Shown here: positions 48,164 through 56,630 of the stretch, piece after piece
Numbering within the stretch: the stretch's first letter is position 1
How the letters are laid out: every line of letters starts with the position of its first letter
Assembly: GCF_036345155.1 (NCBI RefSeq)
Contig: NZ_CP107772.1
Location: 10,416,001 to 10,480,000, forward strand
Direction of reading: 5' to 3'
Length of the DNA: 64,000 bases
Origin: Streptomyces sp. NBC_00582
GTDB taxonomy: Bacteria; Actinomycetota; Actinomycetes; Streptomycetales; Streptomycetaceae
Program-made: the position numbers and the translations under genes
The notes under the pieces: generated by a model
Databases searched by the model: none
What the model was told of the DNA's origin: nothing
What the model saw: only the letters and a program-made list of their open reading frames with translations

Positions 48164-49228
48164 GTGGAACAGACCATGATGGCGGTCCGCCTGTTCGAGC
48201 ACGGCGGGCCCGAGGTGCTCAAGTACGTGGAGGTGCCGGTCCCCGAGGTCGGCCCCGACGACGTCCTGATACGCGTGCGCGCCACGGCCGTGAACAGCTG
48301 GGACCTCCGGTACCGCTCGGGAAACCTGCCGAAGCCGCTACCGGGCCGGCCGGCCTGGCCCGTGCCGTTCCAGCTCGGCCGGGACGCGGCCGGTGAAGTC
48401 GTCGCCACCGGCGCCAATGTCACGAGGTGGCACGCGGGCGACAGGGTCCTGCAGCTTCCGCACCCGCCGTGTCGCAACTGTGCCCTGTGTACCCGAGGGC
48501 TGGAGAACCTGTGCATTGACACCGCGTACCCCGGCCACCAGGTCTTCGGCGGATACGCCGAGTACATAGCGCGCCGCCAGGACGCGATCCTGCCCATTCC
48601 CGAAGGCGTCGACTTCGGGACGGCCGCGGCCACCATGTGGACGTACACCACCCCGCTCAACTGCGCGCGGCAGGCGCCTGTCGGCCCGGGCGACACGGTG
48701 GTCATCACCGGTGCCAGCGGTGGAATGGCGATCGCCTGCGCACAGCTGGCGAAGCTGAGCGGAGCCACCGTGATCGGCACCACGACCAAGCCGGACCGGG
48801 ACGAGGCGCTCAGGAAACTGGGCTACGACCACATCCTGCGCTCCACCGACGCACGGCTGCCGGCTCAGGTCAGGGAACTGACGCACGGCCTGGGCGCCGA
48901 CGCCGTCTGGGACTGCGTCGGCGGCAACGACTTCTTCCAGCTCTCCGTGTCCTGCACACGGCTCGGCGGCACGGTCGTCGTCCTCGGTTCACCGCCCAGT
49001 CAGGGGTCCCGGCTCGAGCTGGACGCGTTCGCGCTCATCGCCAAGCAGGTGCGGATCGCCAGCGTCCGCGGCGCGACCCTGCGGGACCAGCAGCTGTGCC
49101 TGGAGCTGCTGGCGGCCGGAAAGATCACCCCGATCCTCGACGAGACCTACCCCCTGGCGTCGGCGGCCGAGGCCCACGCGTACCTGGAGGGCCAGCGGCA
49201 GATCGGCAAAGTGCTCCTCCTGCCCTGA
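48164..49228 (+). CDS. Zinc-dependent alcohol dehydrogenase/quinone oxidoreductase (MDR)
   Basis: A 354-residue MDR enzyme: MMAVRLFEHGGPEVLKYVEVP, RATAVNSWDLRYRSG (catalytic Cys replaced by Asn-Ser), GRDAAGEVVATGANV (GHE motif altered to GRDAAG), structural zinc CRNCALCTRGLENLC and the cofactor site VVITGASGGMAIACAQLAKL. The structural zinc is kept while the catalytic site looks quinone-reductase-like. GTG at 48164 follows AAGGA; ATGs at 48176 and 48179 are alternatives. Substrate unknown. Confidence 0.8.
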   Translation: MEQTMMAVRLFEHGGPEVLKYVEVPVPEVGPDDVLIRVRATAVNSWDLRYRSGNLPKPLPGRPAWPVPFQLGRDAAGEVVATGANVTRWHAGDRVLQLPHPPCRNCALCTRGLENLCIDTAYPGHQVFGGYAEYIARRQDAILPIPEGVDFGTAAATMWTYTTPLNCARQAPVGPGDTVVITGASGGMAIACAQLAKLSGATVIGTTTKPDRDEALRKLGYDHILRSTDARLPAQVRELTHGLGADAVWDCVGGNDFFQLSVSCTRLGGTVVVLGSPPSQGSRLELDAFALIAKQVRIASVRGATLRDQQLCLELLAAGKITPILDETYPLASAAEAHAYLEGQRQIGKVLLLP

Positions 49229-49309
49229 CACGCGGGCACGCGCTGACCGCAGCACGAGCGTGGTCAGCGCTCGGCACCACGGCCGCCGAAAGACGGCATG
49301 ATCAGGTCG

Positions 49310-49480
49310 ACTGCCTTGCAGCCCCGCTTCCAGGGCGAGAACCTCCCACACGACCTCACGTTGGTCGAGCTCCTGCGAAAGGTCGCCGAACAGAAGGGTC
49401 TCAGCGTCGCGCAACTCGCCATCGCCTGGGTGCTCTCCCGCGGCGAGGACATCGTCCCGCTGGTCGGGCGCGGGATTCGG
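49310..49480 (+). pseudogene. Aldo/keto reductase, C-terminal remnant
   Basis: PRFQGENLPHDLTLVELLRK followed by VAEQKGLSVAQLAIAWVLSR and GEDIVPLVG is the region of helices 6-7 and strand 8 of aldo/keto reductases (QLALAWVLaqG.DIvPIpG). The remainder is missing. Confidence 0.65.
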
Positions 49481-49539
49481 CGATGGTACTGGCGACTTCG
49501 TTTCCACTGGCTCGGCTCCGTGCTGCGGCACGGTACCCC

Positions 49540-50514
49540 TCAGCGACCAGGCTCGTAGGCGAGCTGTTTGACCTCGCGCATGGCGAGGGCGGTCTCGACG
49601 GACTGGACGCCGTCAAGAGCACCGATCTTGTCGCTGAGGTAGGTGTACAGGTCGCCGGTGCCGGCATGGAGGGTGGCCGCGACGATGTTGGCCTGACCGG
49701 TGGTGGCCGCCGCGAAGCGCACCTCGGGGTGCGAGGCGAGGGCTCGGCCGACGTTGGCGAGTGCGGCCGGGGTGACGGTGAGCCAGAGCATGGCGACGAC
49801 CTCGTTGCCGAGGTGCTCGTGGTCGAACTGCACGTCCAGGTAGAGGACCCCGGTCGCGCGCAGGCGATCCAGCCGCCGCTTCACCGTGGATTCGGGAAGG
49901 CCTGTGCTTGCCTGGAGTTCCGTGATGGACGCTCGTCCGTCGCGGCCGAGGACGGCGAGCAGCGCCTCGTCGGCGTCCTCCAGTGCGACCGGTCTGGTGC
50001 CCGGATCTACCGGTGGGGGGCTGAGGTCGGCCTGTTCGTCGGGACTGAGGGCGTTGATCTTGCTGAGCCAGCCTACGGGGCCCCCGTAGAAGTGGTGGAG
50101 CAGGCAGTGGGCACTGACCGAGATGACGCGTGGCGTGCGCTGGAGGCGGTCCAGAAGGAGTTCGTCCCGCGCCTGCCGCGTGCGGGGTTTCATCGCGCAC
50201 ATCACTTCCGTACCACCTGAGATCACGCTGACGTACGCGGTGTCCGGACGCCGGGCGAGTGCGCCGGCCAGTTGTTCGGCACCGTCGGGGGTGCAGCGTA
50301 GGCGCAGGATCCAGGTGCTGCGGCCGAGTCGGCGTTCGTCCGTGATGCCCAGTACGCGGAGGTGGACGGTGCCGCGCAGCCGACGAAAGCGGCGGGCCAC
50401 CGTCTGATCGGAGACCCCCAGGACCTCTGCGATCCGGTTGAACGGCGCCCGACCGTCGAGCTGCAGCGCCTGCAGCAACTTCAGATCGAGTGGATCGAGT
50501 GCCTGGGCCCGCAC
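49540..50514 (-). CDS. Lrp/AsnC-family regulator with two fused units
   Basis: A 324-residue protein with two Lrp modules in tandem. Unit 1: HTH LDLKLLQALQLDGRAPFNRI and VLGVSDQTVARRFRRL, then the RAM ligand domain. Unit 2: HTH ADEALLAVLGRDGRASITEL and STGLPESTVKRRLDRL, then FDHEHLGNEVVAMLWLTVTP. Such double Lrp proteins are common in actinomycetes and are thought to behave as built-in dimers. GTG start with GGAGGAA. It is opposite to the dehydrogenase at 48164 and may control the MFS gene upstream. Confidence 0.85.
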   Translation of the reverse strand: MRAQALDPLDLKLLQALQLDGRAPFNRIAEVLGVSDQTVARRFRRLRGTVHLRVLGITDERRLGRSTWILRLRCTPDGAEQLAGALARRPDTAYVSVISGGTEVMCAMKPRTRQARDELLLDRLQRTPRVISVSAHCLLHHFYGGPVGWLSKINALSPDEQADLSPPPVDPGTRPVALEDADEALLAVLGRDGRASITELQASTGLPESTVKRRLDRLRATGVLYLDVQFDHEHLGNEVVAMLWLTVTPAALANVGRALASHPEVRFAAATTGQANIVAATLHAGTGDLYTYLSDKIGALDGVQSVETALAMREVKQLAYEPGR

Positions 50515-50690
50515 TGGTTCCTCCTGTCTCTTTGCGGCGGCCGGTGAGGTCCGGGCCCTGGAAAGAGGACCCGGACCCCGGCTGGGCGCGTTCCCGTCCC
50601 CACGGATGGCGCCCTGTACCGGCTCCGGCAGCTGTATGCCCCAGTGTCACCGGAACCGGCACGCTTCGAACTCTCGGCCGGACAGCCGCG

Positions 50691-53156
50691 TCAGCTGTCT
50701 GGGTGAGCCAGTTCCAGATGGATGTGCTCCAGGCCCCGGCCCGCCACGGTGACCGTCCTGGCCACGGCCGGATACCCGGCGGCGACCACCGAGTATTCGC
50801 CCGCGTCCAGGTCGGTGAAGGCATAGGCACCGTCAGGGCCCGTGGTCGTGATGCCCACCACGTTTCCCGTCGCGTCCAGCAGGGTGACCCGAGCGTCGAC
50901 CAGGCTCTTGTGGCCGGTAGCCGCTCGCACGATCCCCTGCAACTGCGCGCCCGACGAAAGCTGCACCTTCAGCGCGGTGGCTTCGGGCTCGGACGTCCGG
51001 ACGGGGAGTGCGCCAGGCCGGAAGCCTGACGCGTTCACCGTGAGTGTGACATCGCTCGTCGACAGCTCGCCGCACTCGAACCGACCGTGGGAGTCGGTCT
51101 TTTCGCTGGCCAGCACCTCACCGCGCACGTCGGTGACGGTAACCAGAGCCCCCGCCACGACCGGCCCGTCCTCGGCCGACATCACGGTGCCGGCGACCCT
51201 GCCTCCTCCGGCCAGAACCAGGTCGTGCGCCAGTGGCTGCTCGCCGAGTACGACCGTGGCCGCCTCCGGCTGGTGCCCCTCCGCCGAGGCGACCAGCACG
51301 TATGACCCTGCCGCTGGGGCGGTCAGCTCGTAACGGCCGGTGCCGTGGGCCACGACTCGGCCGGTCTGACGCCCAGTCGGCGAGACGAGGGTGAGCGTGG
51401 CGCCGGCTATGCCGCTGCCGACGGAGTCACAGACCCGGCCGGAGACGACGGGCCCGGAACCGGCCCGGGCCGGGGCATCGGCCTCACCCACCACGTCATT
51501 CCGACCTCCCTGCCGGGAGATGCCGACACTCACTGGATTGTCCGCGTCGGCCGGGCCGACAGGAACCGGCATCGGTTCCAGCTCGTTTCCGGTGAACGGC
51601 TTCGCATCCTCGGGCGCAGCCTCGATCGAGGCCCGCGGTGCGCGCAGCAGAATCGCCCCGACCACAGCAGCGAGCAGCGCGAGAGCGGCCGCCACGACCA
51701 GACACAGACGAAGGCCGTCGAGAAAGGCCTCGGACAGCGCGCCCAGGGCGCGGCCGGTGTCCGCTCCCAGGTTCATCTGGGCAACCACGCTCAGCCCGTC
51801 GGCCTCCACCGCCGCGGTGATCCGACGCGCCGTCGAATCGTCCACACCGGCGTCGGCGAGATGTCCGGGCAGGGTGTCGGTGGTCCTGGTGGTCAGCAGT
51901 ACGCCGAGGACGGCCGGGCCGAGCGCGCCGCCGACCTGGCGGAAGGCGTTGTTGCCGGCTGCCGCCATGCCGGCCAGGTGGTGCGGCACGGAGGCGACGG
52001 CGGTGGCCGTCATGGGTGTGACGACCAGGCCCAGGCCGAGACCGAGCAGGGCAAGTCGCCAGGTGAGAGCGCCGAGGGAGGTGTGCGCGTCCAGAGCGGT
52101 CAGGGACACCAGAGCACCCGCGGTGACCAACAGCCCGGTGGTGATCAGGACGCGTGCCGAGATCCGGCGCATCAACGGCCCGACCACGACCCCGACGAGC
52201 AGACACACCGCCGTCACCGCGAGCAGCCGGTAGCCCGCGGCGAGGGTGTCGAGCCGCTGCACCAGGCCGAAGTAGAGGCTGAGGACGAAGAAGAATCCGA
52301 TCAGCCCGAGGAAACTGATCATCGCGACCAGGGTGGTGGCGCTGAACGCCGGGCTGCGGAAGAGCGCCAGGTCCAGCATGGGGTTGGTGCTGCGCCGCTC
52401 GGCCCAAACGAACCCGGCGGCGCTCACGGCGGCCAGCGCCAGCGCGGCGATCACCCGGGGCTCGGAGAAGGAGTCGGCGCCGCCCTCGATCACCCCGTAG
52501 ACGAGCGAAGTGATCGCCAGCGCGGCGGTGATCTGGCCGGGCCAGTCCAGCCGACGCGCACCGGGCGCCCGGGAGTCCTCCACGAGCGGTACCGCCACCG
52601 CCATGGTGAGGAGGGCGACCGGTATCGCCGGAAGGTAGATCCATCGCCAGGCCGCGTGGTCAAGAATCACGCCCGCGATCAGGGGGCCGGTGGCCAACGC
52701 CGTCATAAGGGCGGCGGCCCACAGCCCGACGAACTTGGCGCGCTCGTGCGGATGGGGCACCGCGTGACTGATCAGCGCCAGCGTGGTCGGCAACAGCGCG
52801 GCCGCGCCCAGCCCGGCCAGTGCCTGTCCGACCCACAGCACCTGGACCGACTGGGCGCTCAGGGCGACGGTCGCCCCCACGGCGGCGAACAACAAGCCGG
52901 CCTGGAAGACCTTCTTGCGGCCGTGTACGTCTCCGAAGACCCCCGCGGTCAGGATGAGAGCCGCCATGGGCAGGACGAATGCGTCGGAGATCCACGACAG
53001 TTGGGCAGTCGACGTGTGCAGGGCCCGTTGGATGGCCGGAAGGCTCACCGAGATGCTGGTGACCGGCAGATAGGCGACGAACACTCCCACGCACGCCATG
53101 ACGAGCGTGGCTGTCGGACTGCGGCGTGGTCCGGTCGCCGTTGTTCCCAGGTTCAC
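50691..53156 (-). CDS. MFS drug exporter (DHA2 type) with C-terminal carboxypeptidase-regulatory-like domains
   Basis: An 821-residue protein. Residues 20-520 form a 14-helix DHA2/EmrB-QacA transporter (LSWISDAFVLPMAALILTAG, GVFGDVHGRKKVFQAG in loop 2-3). After a linker the last 250 residues contain about three beta-sandwich repeats of CarboxypepD_reg type: GIAGATLTLVSPTGRQ, PVVAGALVTVTDVRGEVLA and SLVDARVTLLDATGNVVG. This combination is known in actinomycetes and places the sandwiches at the membrane. GTG start after GGAGG. Possibly exports an aromatic compound; substrate unknown. Confidence 0.85.
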   Translation of the reverse strand: MNLGTTATGPRRSPTATLVMACVGVFVAYLPVTSISVSLPAIQRALHTSTAQLSWISDAFVLPMAALILTAGVFGDVHGRKKVFQAGLLFAAVGATVALSAQSVQVLWVGQALAGLGAAALLPTTLALISHAVPHPHERAKFVGLWAAALMTALATGPLIAGVILDHAAWRWIYLPAIPVALLTMAVAVPLVEDSRAPGARRLDWPGQITAALAITSLVYGVIEGGADSFSEPRVIAALALAAVSAAGFVWAERRSTNPMLDLALFRSPAFSATTLVAMISFLGLIGFFFVLSLYFGLVQRLDTLAAGYRLLAVTAVCLLVGVVVGPLMRRISARVLITTGLLVTAGALVSLTALDAHTSLGALTWRLALLGLGLGLVVTPMTATAVASVPHHLAGMAAAGNNAFRQVGGALGPAVLGVLLTTRTTDTLPGHLADAGVDDSTARRITAAVEADGLSVVAQMNLGADTGRALGALSEAFLDGLRLCLVVAAALALLAAVVGAILLRAPRASIEAAPEDAKPFTGNELEPMPVPVGPADADNPVSVGISRQGGRNDVVGEADAPARAGSGPVVSGRVCDSVGSGIAGATLTLVSPTGRQTGRVVAHGTGRYELTAPAAGSYVLVASAEGHQPEAATVVLGEQPLAHDLVLAGGGRVAGTVMSAEDGPVVAGALVTVTDVRGEVLASEKTDSHGRFECGELSTSDVTLTVNASGFRPGALPVRTSEPEATALKVQLSSGAQLQGIVRAATGHKSLVDARVTLLDATGNVVGITTTGPDGAYAFTDLDAGEYSVVAAGYPAVARTVTVAGRGLEHIHLELAHPDS

Positions 53157-53269
53157 GAATCCTCCGTTCCGGTGCGGCAGGTCGCCGGCACGGCAGTCAC
53201 TTTCCGGCCTGTGCCGGTCCTGGGCCAGCCACAGCCCGCCGAGCTTGGAAAATCGACACGGGGAAGGGC

Positions 53270-53530
53270 CATCCGAAGGATTTTCGACACCGCGGCGCGC
53301 GGTCGGTGTCCTGACCGGGCGCGGCCAGGAAGCCGGCGGTCTCGGGCAGGGCGCGGCGCACCCACGGACCGGAGAACGTGAGGAGGACGCTGAGCAGGAA
53401 CGGGATGCGTCGGCTCTTCTCACCGCCCGCGGCGAAACCCTGAACCAAGCACAGCAGGGCCGGCGGGATCGGCGCGGCGACGTCGATCCGGCTGAATGTC
53501 GGCGGCGGACCGATGCCCGTGGTGGCCAGG
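53270..53530 (-). pseudogene. MHS-family MFS transporter remnant
   Basis: Leftward translation reads SRIDVAAPIPPALLCLVQGF and AAGGE, then SRRIPFLLSVLLTFSGPWVR and RALPETAGF. These are two separate blocks of metabolite:H+ symporters (LLRLVQGFAvGGE and WRIPFLLS...ETpvF) joined by an internal deletion. Such transporters import aromatic acids, so an uptake gene may have been lost here. Confidence 0.6.
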
Positions 53531-53535
53531 TGTGT

Positions 53536-54339
53536 TCACGGTGCTGCGTCATCCTTCTGATGAGGCGCTGCGCCCGGCAGGACGGTCGACCAGCCGCCGT
53601 CGACGACGAGGTTCGTGCCGGTGATGTACGTGGACTCGTCGGAGGCCAGGAACACCGCCGCGTTCACCACGTCGTCCGGCACTCCGACGCGGCCGAGCGG
53701 GATGTGCGCGGCGATGGTGCGCATGGGGTGGTCGTCGGCGAGCAGGTCGCCGCGGGTGGCCACGGTGTCGATCATTCCGGGGCTGACGCAGTTGGCACGG
53801 ATCCCGTGTGGGGCGCCCTCTGCGGCGAGTTGGCGGGCCAGGGCGATCACCGCGCCCTTGGAGGCGGAGTGCGCGGTGCGCTGGTTGGTGAGGGAGCCGG
53901 CGAGACCGGCCGTGGAACCGACGGTGACGATGCAGCCGCGGCTGCGGACCAGGTGTGGCCAGGCGGCTCGGGCCGCGAGCCACACCGAGTCCAGTTCGGC
54001 GCGCAGGGTGAACGTGAAGTCCGCGTACGACTGCTGGTCGATCGCGCCGAAGCGGACCGCGCCGGCGTTGGCGTACAGGATGTCGACACCGCCGTACGCG
54101 GAGACCGCACCGGCCACCCAGTCGCGTACCGAGGCCTCGTCCGTCGCGTCGAGCGGGCCCGGCACCAGAGCCTTGCCACCGGCCTCGGCGATCATGCGCC
54201 GGGTTTCGAGCGCGCCGTCGTGTCGCAGGTCGCCGCCCACCACGAGCGCGCCCTCGGCGGCGAACCGCAGGGCCGCGGCGCGGCCCTGGCCCCGGGCCGT
54301 GCCGGAGATCAGGGCCACCTTCCCCTCCAGGCGCCTCAC
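53536..54339 (-). CDS. SDR-family oxidoreductase with Tyr-to-His change in the catalytic motif
   Basis: A 267-residue short-chain dehydrogenase: VALISGTARGQGRAAALRFA (GxxxGxG), LYANAGAVRFG (NAG), VTVGSTAGLAGSL with the catalytic Ser, and NCVSPGMIDT. The YxxxK position reads HSASK (TAHSASKGAV), so the general-acid Tyr is His from a CAC codon. Unless this subgroup uses another residue, activity should be low. GTG start overlaps the FAH stop (GTGA). Last gene of the 58189-53536 operon. Confidence 0.78.
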   Translation of the reverse strand: MRRLEGKVALISGTARGQGRAAALRFAAEGALVVGGDLRHDGALETRRMIAEAGGKALVPGPLDATDEASVRDWVAGAVSAYGGVDILYANAGAVRFGAIDQQSYADFTFTLRAELDSVWLAARAAWPHLVRSRGCIVTVGSTAGLAGSLTNQRTAHSASKGAVIALARQLAAEGAPHGIRANCVSPGMIDTVATRGDLLADDHPMRTIAAHIPLGRVGVPDDVVNAAVFLASDESTYITGTNLVVDGGWSTVLPGAAPHQKDDAAP

Positions 54340-55262
54340 GGCCGCTCCCGCATGCGGCGCCGCGCCCGCGGCAGCGGTACCGGCTCCGGCCCCGGCACGA
54401 CGGTGTTCGACACCGTGCCCAGGCCCTGCACCGTGAGGGTGACGGTGTCGCCTTGCTTCAGGGGCGGCGGGGTCTGTTCGCCGCGCAGGCCCCACAGTTC
54501 GGCGAGGCAGCCGCCGTTGCCGCAGGTGCCGGAGCCGAGGACGTCGCCGGGGCGCACGGTCGTGCCGCGCGAGGCGTAGGCGACCATCTCCTCGAACGTC
54601 CAGCTCATGTTGGACAGCAGGTCCTCGCCGACCACAGTGCCGTTGACCTCGGCCCGCAGTGCCAGGCGCAGGAACCCCTCCGCGTCCCGGTACGGCTCCA
54701 GTTCGTCGGCGGTGACCAGCCAGGGGCCGAGCGTGGCAGCCGTGTCCTTTCCCTTGCACGGGCCGAGGCCGACCCGCATCTCGCGGGCCTGCAGATCGCG
54801 CGCGGACCAGTCGTTGAAGACCGTGTACCCGGCGATGTGGGCGCGCGCCTGCTCGGGCGTCAGGTCCCGGCCCTCGCGGTCGATCACGGCGGCGACCTCG
54901 AGCTCGAAGTCGAGGACGGCCGCACCCGGGGGCAGGGGCACCTCGTCGTACGGGCCGATGACGGCGTACGGATTGGTGAAGTAGAAGGTGGGCGCGTCGT
55001 ACCAGGCGTCCGCCACCCCGGCGGCGCCGTCGATGGACTTGCGTACCCCTTCCACGTGTTCCTCGAAGGTGACGAAGTCCCGGACGGTCGGCGGGTCGAG
55101 CGGCGCGAGGAGCCGCACCTGGGAGACGTGTGGCCCGGGCACCGGACCCGGCCCGGTCACGTCCAGAACGCCGGTCGCGTCAGGCACCGGGTGCAGACGG
55201 TCCACCTCGTCCAGAACTCCGACCTGCGTGCGACCTTCGTGTACGTAGCGTGCGATGCGCAT
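54336..55262 (-). CDS. FAH-family hydrolase/isomerase
   Basis: A 308-residue FAH-fold enzyme: RDFVTFEEHVEGVRKSIDG, FELEVAAVIDREGRD, GYTVFNDWSARDLQAREM, CKGKDTAATLGPWLVTADEL, NMSWTFEEMVAYASRGT and GDVLGSGTCGNGGCLAELWG. The RDF.TFEEH start and GSGTCGNGGC in place of GTGTPxGVG mark the true fumarylacetoacetase-like branch. It lies between the chimeric SDR gene and another SDR, so it may act on a beta-diketo acid. Confidence 0.82.
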   Translation of the reverse strand: MRIARYVHEGRTQVGVLDEVDRLHPVPDATGVLDVTGPGPVPGPHVSQVRLLAPLDPPTVRDFVTFEEHVEGVRKSIDGAAGVADAWYDAPTFYFTNPYAVIGPYDEVPLPPGAAVLDFELEVAAVIDREGRDLTPEQARAHIAGYTVFNDWSARDLQAREMRVGLGPCKGKDTAATLGPWLVTADELEPYRDAEGFLRLALRAEVNGTVVGEDLLSNMSWTFEEMVAYASRGTTVRPGDVLGSGTCGNGGCLAELWGLRGEQTPPPLKQGDTVTLTVQGLGTVSNTVVPGPEPVPLPRARRRMRERP

Positions 55263-55271
55263 CGGGAAACC

Positions 55272-56630
55272 TCAGGCCGGGTTGCGGCCGATGAAGAACT
55301 CGCGGAACGGGTCCATGCTGGGTTCGAGGCCGGCGTCGAGCAGCCCCTTGCGCAGGGCCGTCATCTGGGGGTCGTGGATGCGCTGGGTGGGCATGCGCAG
55401 CGGGCCGCCGTTGTAACCCTGGAGCCAGCCCTGGAACTTCCACGCCTGCCGGTTGATGAACGCCCCGCCGTTCAGCGTGGCGGCCAGCCCCGCCTTGGTC
55501 TTCCGGGCCGGGTGGAGCCGCCAGTACAGGTCGGCCGCCTCGTCGAACCTGCCCTCGCGCAGCAGGTTGAAGGCGCGCGGGATCATGGGGCCGTAGTACT
55601 CGTGATCGCTGGTGGCGGAGAACTGGAGCGGCATGATCTGCGACAGCGGGATCAGCTCGCCCTCGATGGGCATGGAGATGACCACCTCGTCACCGAAGTG
55701 CCGGTGGCACTCGATGACGCTCTGGATGCTGGGGAACCCGCCCTCGGCCTTGATGGCGACGATGTTGGGGCAGTCGTCGAGGAGCCGGCGGATCAGCCGT
55801 ACCGGGATGTCGGAGGGGTGGATGCGGGTGCTGAAGCCCCACAGGAACATCGGGAAGAGCATGACACCGAGGTTCGTCGCGTCGCAGACGGCTTTGGTGT
55901 AGTCGTAGACGTCCTGCTCGGACTCCGGGTAGAAGTTCGGCGGGTACGACAGCAGCACCAGCTCGGCACCGGCCTCTTCCGCGCCCCGTACGGCCTCGAT
56001 GTTGTCCGGCACTCTCAGCCGTGCCGAGCGGCAGCCCGAGGTCGGCGAGCCTCTCGGTGAACCGAGCGCGGCGGGGTTCGCCGCGGTCATGGGGGTCTCC
56101 ACCAGGCCCGGATGGACCGAGTTGACGCGAATGCCGTACGGGGCGAACTCCACCGCCGCGGTTTTCGTCATCCCGCGTATCGCCCACTTGGAGGCCGTGT
56201 ACGGCAGGATGCCCGGCAGGCCCACGAGGCCGGCCGACGAGACGTTCACGATGGAGCCGCCACCCGCCGCGCGCATGGAGGCGAGCACCGATTTCATACC
56301 GAGGAACGTGTCCACCTGGTTGACGTCCACCACGCGCCGGTAGTCCGCCTCCGTCAGCTCCTCGATGGGGGCGTCGACGACGATACCGGCGTTGTTGACG
56401 AGGCCGGTCACCCGTCCGTACGCCCGCTCGGCCACCGTGACGGCGGTGAGCCAGTCCGACTCCCGTGTGACGTCGAGCGGGGTGAACGTCGCATGATCGG
56501 CGCCGAGTCCACCTGCAAGCGCCTCACCCTCGGCGGTCAGTACGTCGCCGATCACCACGTGGGCGCCTTCGGCGGCGAGGCGCCGCGCATGCACGGCGCC
56601 CATCCCGCGGGCTCCGCCCGACACGATCAC
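55272..56630 (-). CDS. Chimeric gene: SDR N-terminus fused to a DHDPS-family C-terminus
   Basis: Residues 1-190 are an SDR (SGGARGMGAVHARRLAAEG, LVNNAGIVVDAPIEEL, PYTASKWAIRGMTKT, RVNSVHPGLVETPM). From about residue 205 the sequence is a dihydrodipicolinate synthase/aldolase barrel (GAELVLLSYPPNFYPESEQD, NIVAIKAEGGFPSI with the Schiff-base Lys, EFFIGRNP end). The SDR lacks its last 50-60 residues and the barrel lacks its first 100 or so. The junction (LGSPRGSPTSGCRSA, about 56030) is low-complexity and joins them in frame. It looks like a deletion between two neighbouring genes. GTG overlaps the MFS stop. Function doubtful. Confidence 0.75.
   Translation of the reverse strand: MIVSGGARGMGAVHARRLAAEGAHVVIGDVLTAEGEALAGGLGADHATFTPLDVTRESDWLTAVTVAERAYGRVTGLVNNAGIVVDAPIEELTEADYRRVVDVNQVDTFLGMKSVLASMRAAGGGSIVNVSSAGLVGLPGILPYTASKWAIRGMTKTAAVEFAPYGIRVNSVHPGLVETPMTAANPAALGSPRGSPTSGCRSARLRVPDNIEAVRGAEEAGAELVLLSYPPNFYPESEQDVYDYTKAVCDATNLGVMLFPMFLWGFSTRIHPSDIPVRLIRRLLDDCPNIVAIKAEGGFPSIQSVIECHRHFGDEVVISMPIEGELIPLSQIMPLQFSATSDHEYYGPMIPRAFNLLREGRFDEAADLYWRLHPARKTKAGLAATLNGGAFINRQAWKFQGWLQGYNGGPLRMPTQRIHDPQMTALRKGLLDAGLEPSMDPFREFFIGRNPA

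Noticed and set aside
53098..54579. A 493-codon rightward frame opposite the SDR and FAH genes
   Set aside because: Antisense shadow; both genes on the other strand have clear motifs and coupled starts.
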